Positions 53,297-63,023 of a stretch of DNA of 64,000 nt are shown here, one piece after another. Each line of letters begins with the position of its first letter. The first letter of the stretch is position 1. The stretch is from CAYJAD01 sp964370675 (GTDB lineage Bacteria > Desulfobacterota > Desulfovibrionia > Desulfovibrionales > Desulfovibrionaceae): NCBI GenBank assembly GCA_964370675.1, contig CAYJKC010000005.1:1-64000 (forward strand), in the 5' to 3' direction. The translations under genes and the position numbers were made by a program. The notes beneath the pieces were generated by a model that did no database searches, was not told the DNA's origin, and saw only the letters and a list, made by a program, of their open reading frames with translations.

Positions 53297-53968
53297 AATG
53301 TTTTCCTTCCTTTAGTTATATACTGCTTGCACAGTTATTCCAGTAGCTTGAGTTAAACACACCTAAAAGCTTACCGCGAATGAGCTAAAATTGCATAATT
53401 ATCAGCAAATAGCAAGACATTTGGTAAAAAAATTTTAACCTTTTTACAGTGTTTTTTGCACAAGACCAAGTTTTTTCGCAATAACACATTAAAAATACGC
53501 AACTTATAAGTCTAGATTTTTTTGCTACAATGTAAAAATTTTTTTCAAAACTTTATTCATAAGGATTAACTACCAAAACCTTTTTACCCTAACTCTAAGA
53601 CATTGAACACATTACTTACAAATACAAAAAATTAGAATTGAGATCAGATAGCGTTGCATTATTTTTCTTTTGCTATTTAACTTAAAACAATAAACTAGAT
53701 CATATAACACACAGCTTTTCTCTAAATGCTAGTTTGAGAAAAGTAGCATTTTCCTGCATAACTTCCTTAGAAACAATAATTTTTTGTTACCAGCTCTAAA
53801 CTATCTATTGATATTTTACTTGTTATAGTGTATAGTTAAATTTGAATGGAAATTTTTGTACGAAAAATTTTATGTAGTTTGATAACTTTTATGGGGTAGA
53901 AAATTTTTCGTGTAATAACTTTCTTTGATAGCTTGACTATCCATTAAAACTGTTTTTTGGGTGAAAAT
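53297..53968. other. 672-bp AT-rich divergent intergenic region
   Basis: No gene is seen between the porin (-) and diguanylate cyclase (+) genes. It contains the ACGAAAAATTTT inverted repeat set at 53850-53911 just upstream of the cyclase gene. The rest is AT-rich, with no clear promoter hexamers that I could trust, and no tRNA or known riboswitch signature. Confidence 0.7.
53850..53911. repeat. Inverted repeats in the leader of the diguanylate cyclase gene
   Basis: ACGAAAAATTTT at 53860-53871 is perfectly inverted at 53900-53911 (12 bp, 28-bp loop). A further AAATTTTT arm at 53850-53857 can pair with the first arm instead, so two alternative hairpins are possible. Confidence 0.6.
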
Positions 53969-56197
53969 GTGCGCGACATACATAAAGAAAAAAGCTCCTC
54001 TCGAATAATTATTAGTGCATTTGTGTGTATCACTGTTGTACTAGTCATTATGGTTGTTATTTTAATTCGAGAGCTTGAAGAAACACATGAAACTTACACC
54101 ACATCCCTACTAGAAGGAGTAACCACGAACTTTGCCCACATGAGCCGCTTGTATATGGCTTCTGTGCGTGAAGAAGTGCAGCTTACCGCTGCGGCAATTG
54201 AGTTAAAAAATGATTTTAATGCCAAAGAAGCTCTTAGAGAAATCGCCCAGATATTGACCAAAGACTATCTATATTTTGGCATAGTTACAAAGAATAACAA
54301 CCTGACTATGATCAACGTATATGGCGATGAAATTATACTTAATCCAGACGTTGCAAAAGATATAATACAAAAACAAGAAATGTTAAGTTGTAGTATAGAC
54401 ACCTTTGAAAATTATGGGCATGTTCACATGATTAGTGCTCCAGTGCTAAGACATAAAGAGCAATTGGGGTCCATTTTTATTATCAGGGGTCACACATTAT
54501 TATTTAATATGCTAAATAATATAAAATTTCGTAATGATATTGAGTTTTTTATTTTTGACGAAAATGGCAATGTCATAAATTCCACCGCAGAAACTATATA
54601 TAACAATCCGCAAAACATAGATTTATTACAACAATTTTACCTAAATAATAAACTTAACAAAAAAAATGAAAAGCAAAAACTACTTAATGAAATAACAAAA
54701 ATTACTGAACTAACACTTAGCCATGAGAAATTTTTTGCAAGCTTTGTTCCTATAGTTGGAGTGGATTGGGCAGTGGGGGCCCTCGTACCGACAAAAGAAG
54801 TGCAATCCCGCGTAAAGTCTACGATTTATATAATTGTAGCCACTCTCGGCGTTTGGTTTGTGTCATTTATTGCATTAACAGGTTATTTACTACACATTCA
54901 AAACAGATCACATGCTGCCATACGCAATAAAGCAACACAATTGCAAGACACTATTAATATAATTCCTTGCGCCATAGTACGCTGTTTAAATGACGAAAAA
55001 TGGACTATTATTGACTACTCAGATAGCCTCAATGCATTGCTTGGCACAGAGGCAAGTGACATACAAAAAATATATAATAATAGTTGGTATGACTTAATCC
55101 ACCCTGATGACAGAAACAATGTTCGTGAAGTTATGAATCAAGACAACTTAGAAATCAGGACAGCAGAATATAGATTATTACAAAAAGATAAAGACCCCAT
55201 ATATGTTATAGATCGCGCTCGTTTTATAGCTGATGTTAATGGGGGGTATTTGTGGTGTGTTATCTTTGATGTTGATGATTTAAAAAAATCTCAAGTTCAA
55301 GAAAAAAGCATGGTGGAGCGCTACAAATATCTCTTAGAAATGTCAGACAACATTTTGTATGAGTATGACTTAAATAATCATCAACTCAGTGTATCAGTAC
55401 AGTTTTTCCAAAAGTTTAACTACCCAATACCCCATGACCTAAGCTTGGAACACTATCACATAGACAGAGATATTGTGCACCCTGATGACATGGATCTATT
55501 TATGTCCATGCATATGCGCATTAAAGTAGGTGGAAAAATTGCTACAGCCTTACTACGCATCAAAACCTACCAAGGTCAATGGCTATGGTGCCAACTTAGA
55601 CAAACGGCTTGGGTAAATGAAAAAGGAATACTTAAAGCTATTGGCAAAATTGAAAATGTAGATAAAGAAACTCGTATGTTGCATAAGTTGCGTGATGATG
55701 TAAAACGTGATTCCTTCACATCTTTATACAATAAAACTGCCACAGCTGACCTTGTGCAGCGTGAACTTGACATTGAGAATAACACCCGCGGTGCTTTTTG
55801 TATTATTGATATTGATAATTTTAGACAAGTTAATAGCACCTTTGGGCACGCTATGGGTGATATGGCTATAAAAAATCTTGCTGATGGGCTCTCGCAAATT
55901 TTTAGAAGTGATGATATTGTTGGACGTGTAGGTGGTGATGAATTTATTGTCTACATAAAGGACATTCCAAACTTGCGTCCTCTGCTATTAAAAATTGATC
56001 AAATTCAAGATTTTTTCCGCCAAACGTTTGAAGATAATGGGGTAAGCGTTTCTATTTCTTGTAGCATTGGTATAGCAATTTTCCCGCAAGATGGCACAAG
56101 TTATGAAGAGTTATATCGTAATGCAGACAAAGCATTATATCGCTCTAAAATGAAAAAAAATATCTACAGTTTTTTTGATCATAACCTTGATAACTAA
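53969..56197 (+). CDS. Membrane diguanylate cyclase with periplasmic sensor, two PAS domains and GGDEF
   Basis: 742 residues if the GTG at 53969 is the start (GGGTGA ribosome site); a TTG at 53957 adds four. Makes cyclic di-GMP. TM1 is near 13-36 and TM2 near 290-312; between them lies a Cache-like periplasmic sensor. Two PAS-type domains follow (about 330-440 and 455-570), then GGDEF (about 580-740). The active-site GGDEF is intact, with the allosteric I-site RxxD (RSDD) five residues before it. There is no EAL or HD-GYP domain, so it is probably a synthase. Inner membrane; ligand unknown. Confidence 0.88.
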   Translation: MRDIHKEKSSSRIIISAFVCITVVLVIMVVILIRELEETHETYTTSLLEGVTTNFAHMSRLYMASVREEVQLTAAAIELKNDFNAKEALREIAQILTKDYLYFGIVTKNNNLTMINVYGDEIILNPDVAKDIIQKQEMLSCSIDTFENYGHVHMISAPVLRHKEQLGSIFIIRGHTLLFNMLNNIKFRNDIEFFIFDENGNVINSTAETIYNNPQNIDLLQQFYLNNKLNKKNEKQKLLNEITKITELTLSHEKFFASFVPIVGVDWAVGALVPTKEVQSRVKSTIYIIVATLGVWFVSFIALTGYLLHIQNRSHAAIRNKATQLQDTINIIPCAIVRCLNDEKWTIIDYSDSLNALLGTEASDIQKIYNNSWYDLIHPDDRNNVREVMNQDNLEIRTAEYRLLQKDKDPIYVIDRARFIADVNGGYLWCVIFDVDDLKKSQVQEKSMVERYKYLLEMSDNILYEYDLNNHQLSVSVQFFQKFNYPIPHDLSLEHYHIDRDIVHPDDMDLFMSMHMRIKVGGKIATALLRIKTYQGQWLWCQLRQTAWVNEKGILKAIGKIENVDKETRMLHKLRDDVKRDSFTSLYNKTATADLVQRELDIENNTRGAFCIIDIDNFRQVNSTFGHAMGDMAIKNLADGLSQIFRSDDIVGRVGGDEFIVYIKDIPNLRPLLLKIDQIQDFFRQTFEDNGVSVSISCSIGIAIFPQDGTSYEELYRNADKALYRSKMKKNIYSFFDHNLDN

Positions 56198-56295
56198 TTT
56201 TATTAATCATGGTCTGTAATTATTATCAATTGCTTTGTACTACTATCTTCTAATGGGCAGAGAGTTTTTAATTGTCTCATTTTTATGGAGTTTAC

Positions 56296-59200
56296 ATGCT
56301 TGACTATAAAACATTAAATAAAATACCCCCCCTACATTGTGACATTATAAATGATGTAACACTCTTGCCCATGGCAGGAGATATTACTGGTCAAATTAGT
56401 GTATATGCTCAAGGTGCATTTGCAAACAAACAACCACTTTATCAAGTGCGGCGCATGATTGATAAAGACACACAATATTATCAATTACCCTATGTGAAAG
56501 CTTGGCATACTTCTCAACAAGAAGTGATTTATGGCGGAATTTTCTTCATGCACTGGGGGCATTTTCTTTTAGAAAACTTGCAAAGACTCTGGTATGCAAA
56601 AAATTGTAAACTACCCATTGTTTGGACTGGAGTTAATGGTTTCTCACATACCAAAGCTCAATTTCCAACTTGGCAAAGTGACATATTTAATGCTCTTGGT
56701 ATTGAAAATGAACATATTTTCCTTACCGAACCTACCAAATTTGCAAAAGTGCACTTTCCTGAGCCTGGCTCTGGTATTAATACACACATTCACCCACAAT
56801 TCGCTGATTTTTTAGGATATTATGAGGCAACACCTATCAAGGGAAAGTATGTTTATTTTTCTCGTGCAAAAATTAGAAGTTGTGCCAATGAAGAACAAGT
56901 TGAAAATTTATTGAAAAAACGAGGCTGGAGCATTATATATCCGGAAGAACTTTCAGTATCACAGCAACTTAAAGCGTTGAGCACTGCCGAAGTATGTTTT
57001 ATGATAGGTGGTTCTGCTCAACACAGCTTGTTATTTACAAAAAACTTAAAAACTCGGTTTATTATTATACCACGAGAGCATACTGCAACATTTAATATTA
57101 TAGCTAATTTAAAGTCAGATAATTATTTTTTATTTAACTTAGAAAAAGAGGTACTTTATTCTGATAACCTAGATGAAGCCAATGACTTTTTCACCCTAGA
57201 TATAGCTACATTAGAAAACATACTTGAAAAAAGCTGTGACTTTACTAATAATATTGAAGACTTTTCTAATATTTTAGTGAAACCCACAAAACTTATAAAA
57301 AAGCATATTACTGTGCCCCATTTTTATTATAAGCCACCTGCACCCTTGAGCAAAGCAAGAAAACTTTTTTATATTGCATACTTTTTGTACCAACAAAAAA
57401 AATATACCGAAGCTTATAAAATTTTTGCATATTTACGCAAAAAACATCTTTTAGACAACACTATGCATATTGATTTTTTCAATGCTATGCAGCGCTACCA
57501 AATAGAAAGTGGTAAAAGCATAACCTTACCCCTTGAAGCTTATCGCTACCATGTGGAGAGATTGCAAGATGATATTAAAAAAAATCCTCAAAACTTAAGG
57601 AACTATAAAAAACTAAATGAGCATTTTTTGAAGGCTGGTGATTTTGAGAAGGCTTTGCAGTTACAAGAAAATCTTATACAGCGTAACCCTAAATGGAGTA
57701 AGCCTTTAGCAAAAATTGCTTTGATTTATTACTTGCAACATAGACTTGATAAAGCCATTGAATACGCACAAAAAGCAATGGACATTGAGCCTCACAAATT
57801 AAAGCGTGCCCTTCAACTTGGAAAATATTTATTTGAGAATAAAAATTATAACGCTTGTAAAACTCTTATGTCCAAAATATTAAAGGATAATCCAACTTGT
57901 CACGATGCTTATGCCAAACTTGCCAATGTGCATGAAGCGCAAGGAGCACTAGAAAAGGCCATTGCTTGTATTAAAAAAGCTGCAGACTTAGCGCCAAACA
58001 ATATGGCTGTACAAGAACAACTTGCAAACTATATGCATCAAAAGGGTGAACATAACCTTGCCATAAACATTAGAGCAAAGACTATGCAACAAAATCCGCG
58101 CCTTGCGGAACGCTTTGCCCAAAATGCTCGTATTTATGCAATTAAAGGAGAGTTGGATAAAGCAGTAGAATATGCTCGCAAAGCTGTAGAAATGGAGCCG
58201 CGCAATTTTGTTTGTAAAGAGCACCTTGCAAGCTATTTAATTGCAAATAAAAACTATACAGAAGCTATGGAACTTATGACTGGCGCTATGCATAAAAATC
58301 CATTTTGGAGTGAACCACATGTGCAATTTGCAAGCATGCATTTCGCCAAGGGAGAAATTGATAAAGCCATTGATTGTGCGCGCAAAGCTTCTGCCGTAGA
58401 ACCCTTTAATAATGCTCTAAAAATAGCACTTAATAATTATAGACAAAAAAAACTTAACGCACAGCTTAATGAAGAAGATATGGTGCAAGTGCTTTTTGCT
58501 AAGAATTTACCTACCTGTAAACGTATTCAATCATATATTGATATGTTCTATGCTAAGACTTATCTTGAAATTGGCGTTTTCCATGGGCGCACATTTTTAA
58601 ACTTAGACGTTCCCTTCAAGATTGGTGTTGACCCAGAGTTTCAATTTAATGTTGCCGACTTTGCAAATGAAGACACCGTTTTTTATAGTGAAACTTCTGA
58701 CATCTTTTTTGATCATTTTGCAAAGCGTGCCCAAAAATTACAACATAAATATCATAACAGCCCTTTCAAATTTGACATAATTTTTATTGATGGTTTGCAC
58801 ACATTTGAGCAAACTTTGCAAGATTTTGAAAATACTTTGCCCTATAGCCATGAAAAGACCATCTGGATTTTTGATGATACTGTACCAAGCAGTCATTTTT
58901 CTGCCTTAAATTGCCAACACAAACAAACTGAGTGGAAAACCTGTGCAGGACTTTCTAGGGATCCTTCATGGCATGGTGATGTTTTTAAAGCTATTTTTGC
59001 AATTCATGATAAATATCCAGAATTTTCTTCTTGCACTCAAACAGATAATGATAACCCCCAAACCATTTTATGGCGCACCGAAAAACCAACTAAACGTAAA
59101 AAAGTATTTAATAAAAAATCATTATCCCACATGCGCTATGAAGATTTTGTAGAGCATGCTTGGGTTATGCACCCAGTGAATGATGCAGAAGTATTTAGAA

Positions 59201-59424
59201 AAATATATTTAAACATTGATCCATTTGACTATAAAACTGGTGATGAATATAAAAAAGTCATTAAGCCTATTATTACAGATAAAGAAAAAGACTATGCTGT
59301 AAAAAACCACGTATTACAAAAAAACGTGCAAGAACTTGAAGCAAATTTAACTGCATTTAAAAAAGAAATTGCTGAGCTAAAAAATACGCTTTTAGTGTTG
59401 TCAAAATTAAATAATATAAAATAG
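56296..59424 (+). CDS. Glycosyltransferase 61 / TPR / methyltransferase-like fusion protein
   Basis: 1042 residues from the ATG at 56296, 5 nt after GGAG; an in-frame TTG at 56272 is less likely. Residues about 60-300 resemble GT61 (DUF563) glycosyltransferases: HWGHFLLENLQRLWYA and MIGGSAQHSLLF. Residues about 350-715 hold ten or so tetratricopeptide helices (for example ERFAQNARIYAIKGELDKAV). Residues about 755-880 look like a class I methyltransferase (YLEIGVFHGRTF, FDIIFIDGLHTFEQTL, FDDTVPSSH). The last 40 residues are a coiled coil. The three parts suggest glycan addition with modification on a scaffold. Cytoplasmic by lack of signal. It appears to be a single gene; the acceptor is unknown. 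Confidence 0.75.
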   Translation: MLDYKTLNKIPPLHCDIINDVTLLPMAGDITGQISVYAQGAFANKQPLYQVRRMIDKDTQYYQLPYVKAWHTSQQEVIYGGIFFMHWGHFLLENLQRLWYAKNCKLPIVWTGVNGFSHTKAQFPTWQSDIFNALGIENEHIFLTEPTKFAKVHFPEPGSGINTHIHPQFADFLGYYEATPIKGKYVYFSRAKIRSCANEEQVENLLKKRGWSIIYPEELSVSQQLKALSTAEVCFMIGGSAQHSLLFTKNLKTRFIIIPREHTATFNIIANLKSDNYFLFNLEKEVLYSDNLDEANDFFTLDIATLENILEKSCDFTNNIEDFSNILVKPTKLIKKHITVPHFYYKPPAPLSKARKLFYIAYFLYQQKKYTEAYKIFAYLRKKHLLDNTMHIDFFNAMQRYQIESGKSITLPLEAYRYHVERLQDDIKKNPQNLRNYKKLNEHFLKAGDFEKALQLQENLIQRNPKWSKPLAKIALIYYLQHRLDKAIEYAQKAMDIEPHKLKRALQLGKYLFENKNYNACKTLMSKILKDNPTCHDAYAKLANVHEAQGALEKAIACIKKAADLAPNNMAVQEQLANYMHQKGEHNLAINIRAKTMQQNPRLAERFAQNARIYAIKGELDKAVEYARKAVEMEPRNFVCKEHLASYLIANKNYTEAMELMTGAMHKNPFWSEPHVQFASMHFAKGEIDKAIDCARKASAVEPFNNALKIALNNYRQKKLNAQLNEEDMVQVLFAKNLPTCKRIQSYIDMFYAKTYLEIGVFHGRTFLNLDVPFKIGVDPEFQFNVADFANEDTVFYSETSDIFFDHFAKRAQKLQHKYHNSPFKFDIIFIDGLHTFEQTLQDFENTLPYSHEKTIWIFDDTVPSSHFSALNCQHKQTEWKTCAGLSRDPSWHGDVFKAIFAIHDKYPEFSSCTQTDNDNPQTILWRTEKPTKRKKVFNKKSLSHMRYEDFVEHAWVMHPVNDAEVFRKIYLNIDPFDYKTGDEYKKVIKPIITDKEKDYAVKNHVLQKNVQELEANLTAFKKEIAELKNTLLVLSKLNNIK

Positions 59425-59473
59425 CACTCTTTAGTGTTCCGACTAACTAGATAAGTGTTATATTATTGAAGTT

Positions 59474-59501
59474 TTGCACGGAATTTATAGTTTGCTATAT
59501 T
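59474..59501 (+). promoter_or_regulatory. Possible promoter of frdCAB
   Basis: TTGCAC (59474-59479) and TATATT (59496-59501) with a 16-bp spacer, about 150 bp before frdC. Confidence 0.4.
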
Positions 59502-59657
59502 AAGCACTATATAAAAAGTATTTTTTCAGCATAACTTAGCTAAAATAGCATGAGGATAGCGCAAGTTCATCGGCAAACTATCATATTCTTAGCTTTACAA
59601 CTGTGCCATTATAGCAATATAATAAAAAAGACTACTAACCATCATAAGGGGGCATAT

Positions 59658-60308
59658 ATGGACGGATTTGTTTCACTCAACACTTATTCCAAGACAACAT
59701 TGCCTGGGCGCATGGATTTTGTTCAGGCCATCACTGGAGCATTACTTGCCGTATTTACCTTAGTACACTTACTTTTTGTAAGTACAGTACTAATTACTCC
59801 TGGTCTTATGGATAGCCTTGGCTGGCTTTTAGAAGAATTATACCTTGCTCAAATAGGTGGACCATTGATTTTATTAATTATGGTCATTCACTTCATCATT
59901 GCTGCTAGAAAAATGCCCTTCCACGTAGGATCTCTACCAACTTATTTCAAACATGCCAAAAGTATGCGTCATTGTGACACTTGGCTTTGGTTAGTACAAG
60001 TAATAACAGCCATCATGCTTTTAGTTATGGTTACAAGCCATATAATTGTTGTGATGTATTCCCTACCCATTACGGCAGAAAGCTCTGCCATGCGCGAGCA
60101 AGGTGGATGGACCCCATTTTATATTGTTTTATTAATTTGTGTAGGTTTGCACCTTGGTATTGGATTATTTCGTATTGGGGTTAAGTATGGATATATTACC
60201 GATAGCACCAGAGCACTTTGGACCAAACGTACTTGGTATCTTATCCTTGCCTATGTGGGGCTTGGGCTTTTGACCATGATTCGTTTTCATTTTATTAATG
60301 TAAGTTAA
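59658..60308 (+). CDS. frdC: Fumarate reductase cytochrome b subunit
   Basis: 216 residues from the ATG at 59658, preceded by an AAGGGGGC ribosome site; an upstream in-frame ATG at 59550 is less plausible. A membrane anchor with about five TM helices binds b haems and exchanges electrons with menaquinone. Haem-ligand His candidates are in LVHLLF, MVIHFII and MVTSHIIVV. It begins frdC-frdA-frdB, the order of Wolinella/Desulfovibrio-type enzymes, and frdA follows after 20 nt. Confidence 0.92.
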   Translation: MDGFVSLNTYSKTTLPGRMDFVQAITGALLAVFTLVHLLFVSTVLITPGLMDSLGWLLEELYLAQIGGPLILLIMVIHFIIAARKMPFHVGSLPTYFKHAKSMRHCDTWLWLVQVITAIMLLVMVTSHIIVVMYSLPITAESSAMREQGGWTPFYIVLLICVGLHLGIGLFRIGVKYGYITDSTRALWTKRTWYLILAYVGLGLLTMIRFHFINVS

Positions 60309-60328
60309 GCCAACTAGAAGGAGAGCGC

Positions 60329-62185
60329 ATGCGAATTTTTCAAACCGACCTTTTGTGCATGGGAGCTGGCCTTGCTGGTGAACGTGTGGCAGTAGAAGCC
60401 GCACAAGCAGGCTTTGACGTTATATGTCTTTCTGTTGTTCCACCCAAACGTTCACACTCATCCGCTGCCATGGGTGGCATGCAAGCAGCTCTTGGTAATT
60501 CTGCCATGAGTCAAGGTGATTGCCCCGACGTACACTTTACTGACACAGTCAAAGGTTCTGACTGGGGATGCGACCAAGAAGTGGCGCGTATTTTTGCTAA
60601 TTCTGCCCCCATTGCCATGCGCGAAATGGCTTGGATGGGTGTGCCTTGGAGTCGGGTTGAGCCGGGTAAGCACACTTATTATAAAGGTGGAAAACCCTTT
60701 GAAGCTGAAGAGCTTGAAGAAAAACGCGGACTTATTCACTCACGCGCCTTTGGTGGTACTGCTAAATGGCGCACTTGTTATACCTCTGACGGAACAGGAC
60801 ACTCAGTTCTTTTTACCTTAGATAATAGGTTATTGCAGCTTGGCGTAGCTGTGCATGATCGCATGCAGGCTGAAGCCCTCATCCATGATGGAGAAACCTG
60901 CACCGGCTGTATTTGTCGCTGCTTACGCACTGGTGAGCTGGTGGTATATCGTGCTAAGGTTACGCTTATTGCCACCGGTGGTTATGGGCGTATTTATCCT
61001 GCCACCACCAATGCCGTCATATGCGATGGTGGCGGACAAATTACTGCTCTTGATACGGGTTGCGTTGCTCTTGGCAATATGGAGGCTGTGCAATTTCACC
61101 CTACAGGCACAGTACCTACAGATATCTTGGTTACTGAAGGTTGCCGCGGAGATGGCGGTACATTGCTTGATGTTAATGAATACCGCTTTATGCCTGACTA
61201 TGAACCAGAAAAAGCTGAGCTTGCTTCGCGCGATGTTGTTTCAAGGCATATGCTAACCCACATTAAAAAAGGTCTTGGGGTCAAAAGCCCCTATGGCGAA
61301 CATTTATGGCTTGATATTCGCCACCTTGGTGAAAAGCACATCACAACTAACCTACGTGAAGTGTATGATATTTCAACAAAGTTCCTTGGTGTTAACCCCA
61401 TTAATCAGCTCATACCAGTACGCCCCACTCATCACTATAGCATGGGCGGTGTGCGTACCAATAAAGATGGTGCAGCATATGGTCTTAAAGGCTTATTTTC
61501 TGCTGGTGAGGCCGCTTGTTGGGATATGCATGGTTTTAATCGCCTTGGCGGAAACTCCCTTGCAGAAACTGTTGTGGCAGGACGTGTGGTTGGCAAAAAA
61601 ATTGTTGAATATTTACAAGGATATGAAACATCATTTAGCACTTTGGCTGCAAATCAAGCCCACACTCAAGTGGCTGAACGCATTAATAACATGGTTAATG
61701 GGCGTAATGGCAGAGAAAATTGTTATGAACTACGTTCACTTATGTTTAAAACCATGATGGATAATGTGGGTATTTTCCGCAATGGCAAAGACTTACAAAA
61801 AGCTGTTGATGAATTGCAAGAGCTTTTAGAGCGTTCAAAAAATATTGCCTTAAGCGGTCATAATCAAGGTTTTAATCCTGAGCTTTCCATGGCTTTGCGC
61901 ATTAGCGGCATGATTAAACTTGGAATTTGCACAGCATATGGTGCACTTATGCGAACTGAAAGCCGTGGTGCTCATGCTAGAGAAGACTACCCTGACCGTG
62001 ATGATACCAAGTGGCTTAATCGCACACTGGCAGTTTGGAAAGAAGGCGATAGCCTACCTACATTAAGCTATGAAGATGCCACCCCTTGGTATGAAATTCC
62101 TCCGGGAGAGCGTGGCTATGGTGGTGGAAGCATTATTGAAGCCCCAATACCTCAAGATAAAATACGCCCCTTTGGCGGCGCATAA
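60329..62185 (+). CDS. frdA: Fumarate reductase flavoprotein subunit
   Basis: 618 residues. Reduces fumarate to succinate (or the reverse) with covalently bound FAD. The FAD segment GAGLAGERVAVEAAQAG is near 10-26 and the flavin-linking His is in RSHSSAAMGGMQAAL. The active-site Arg region RPTHHYSMGGVRTN and the HGFNRLGGNSLAE segment are intact. No Tat signal is visible, so the enzyme faces the cytoplasm. The C-terminal domain has the usual ESRGAHAREDYPDRDD. It follows frdC with a GGAGAGCGC site. Confidence 0.96.
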   Translation: MRIFQTDLLCMGAGLAGERVAVEAAQAGFDVICLSVVPPKRSHSSAAMGGMQAALGNSAMSQGDCPDVHFTDTVKGSDWGCDQEVARIFANSAPIAMREMAWMGVPWSRVEPGKHTYYKGGKPFEAEELEEKRGLIHSRAFGGTAKWRTCYTSDGTGHSVLFTLDNRLLQLGVAVHDRMQAEALIHDGETCTGCICRCLRTGELVVYRAKVTLIATGGYGRIYPATTNAVICDGGGQITALDTGCVALGNMEAVQFHPTGTVPTDILVTEGCRGDGGTLLDVNEYRFMPDYEPEKAELASRDVVSRHMLTHIKKGLGVKSPYGEHLWLDIRHLGEKHITTNLREVYDISTKFLGVNPINQLIPVRPTHHYSMGGVRTNKDGAAYGLKGLFSAGEAACWDMHGFNRLGGNSLAETVVAGRVVGKKIVEYLQGYETSFSTLAANQAHTQVAERINNMVNGRNGRENCYELRSLMFKTMMDNVGIFRNGKDLQKAVDELQELLERSKNIALSGHNQGFNPELSMALRISGMIKLGICTAYGALMRTESRGAHAREDYPDRDDTKWLNRTLAVWKEGDSLPTLSYEDATPWYEIPPGERGYGGGSIIEAPIPQDKIRPFGGA

Positions 62186-62203
62186 AGCACGGAGATAAAT
62201 TTT

Positions 62204-62986
62204 ATGGGACGCACTCTACATATTGAAATCATGCGCTATAATCCTTTGGATCCACAAAGTATACCGCATATGCAATCCTTCTACTTAGAAGAACACCCTA
62301 GTATGACTCTCTTTGTGGCTCTTATGCAATTGCGCGAAACAAAAGACCCTACTTTACAATTTGACTTTTGTTGCCGCGCAGGCATTTGTGGCTCATGCGG
62401 CATGGTTATTAATGGACGACCTGGTCTTGCTTGCTCTACTCAAACCAAAAACCTGCCAGACCATTTTACCTTACATCCTTTACCAATATTTAAACTTATT
62501 GGAGACTTATCCGTTGATACAGGCACATGGTTTCGCAATGTAGGCACAAAACTTGAAACGTGGATTCACAATCAAAAACCCTTTGATGAAAATGCCATTG
62601 AAGAACCCATGACTAACAGTTTAGCTACAGAAATTTTTGAGCTTGATCGTTGTATTGAATGTGGCTGCTGTATAGCCGCTTGTGGTACGGCACGCATGCG
62701 CGAAGATTTCCTAGGCGCAACTAGCATTAATCGCATGGCACGATTTTATATTGACCCACGCGATGAGCGTGATAAAAAAGATTTTTACGAACTTATTGGT
62801 AATGATCAAGGTGTCTTTGGCTGTATGGGCTTATTGGCTTGCCAAGATGTATGCCCAAAACAACTGCCCTTGCAAGATCAATTGGGCATTATGCGCCGCA
62901 TGTTAACTCTTGAATCTGTGAAAGGCATTGTGCCTGAAAAACTACGTAATCTTATGGCAAACCCCTGTTCATGCCATAAGAAGTAG
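62204..62986 (+). CDS. frdB: Fumarate reductase iron-sulfur subunit
   Basis: 260 residues. Carries electrons from the cytochrome b subunit to the flavin through three clusters: 2Fe-2S (CCRAGICGSCGMVINGRPGLAC), 4Fe-4S (CIECGCCIAAC) and 3Fe-4S (CMGLLACQDVCP). It lies 18 nt after frdA. The C-terminus ends in a short Cys/His tail (NPCSCHKK), which is not part of the known cluster set. Confidence 0.96.
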   Translation: MGRTLHIEIMRYNPLDPQSIPHMQSFYLEEHPSMTLFVALMQLRETKDPTLQFDFCCRAGICGSCGMVINGRPGLACSTQTKNLPDHFTLHPLPIFKLIGDLSVDTGTWFRNVGTKLETWIHNQKPFDENAIEEPMTNSLATEIFELDRCIECGCCIAACGTARMREDFLGATSINRMARFYIDPRDERDKKDFYELIGNDQGVFGCMGLLACQDVCPKQLPLQDQLGIMRRMLTLESVKGIVPEKLRNLMANPCSCHKK

Positions 62987-63023
62987 CTATTTAAAAATTT
63001 TATTAATTTGTTGAGGTAAACCC

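Noticed and set aside
53297..53968. c-di-GMP riboswitch upstream of the diguanylate cyclase
   Set aside because: No GNRA-loop/receptor or conserved class I or II core is seen.
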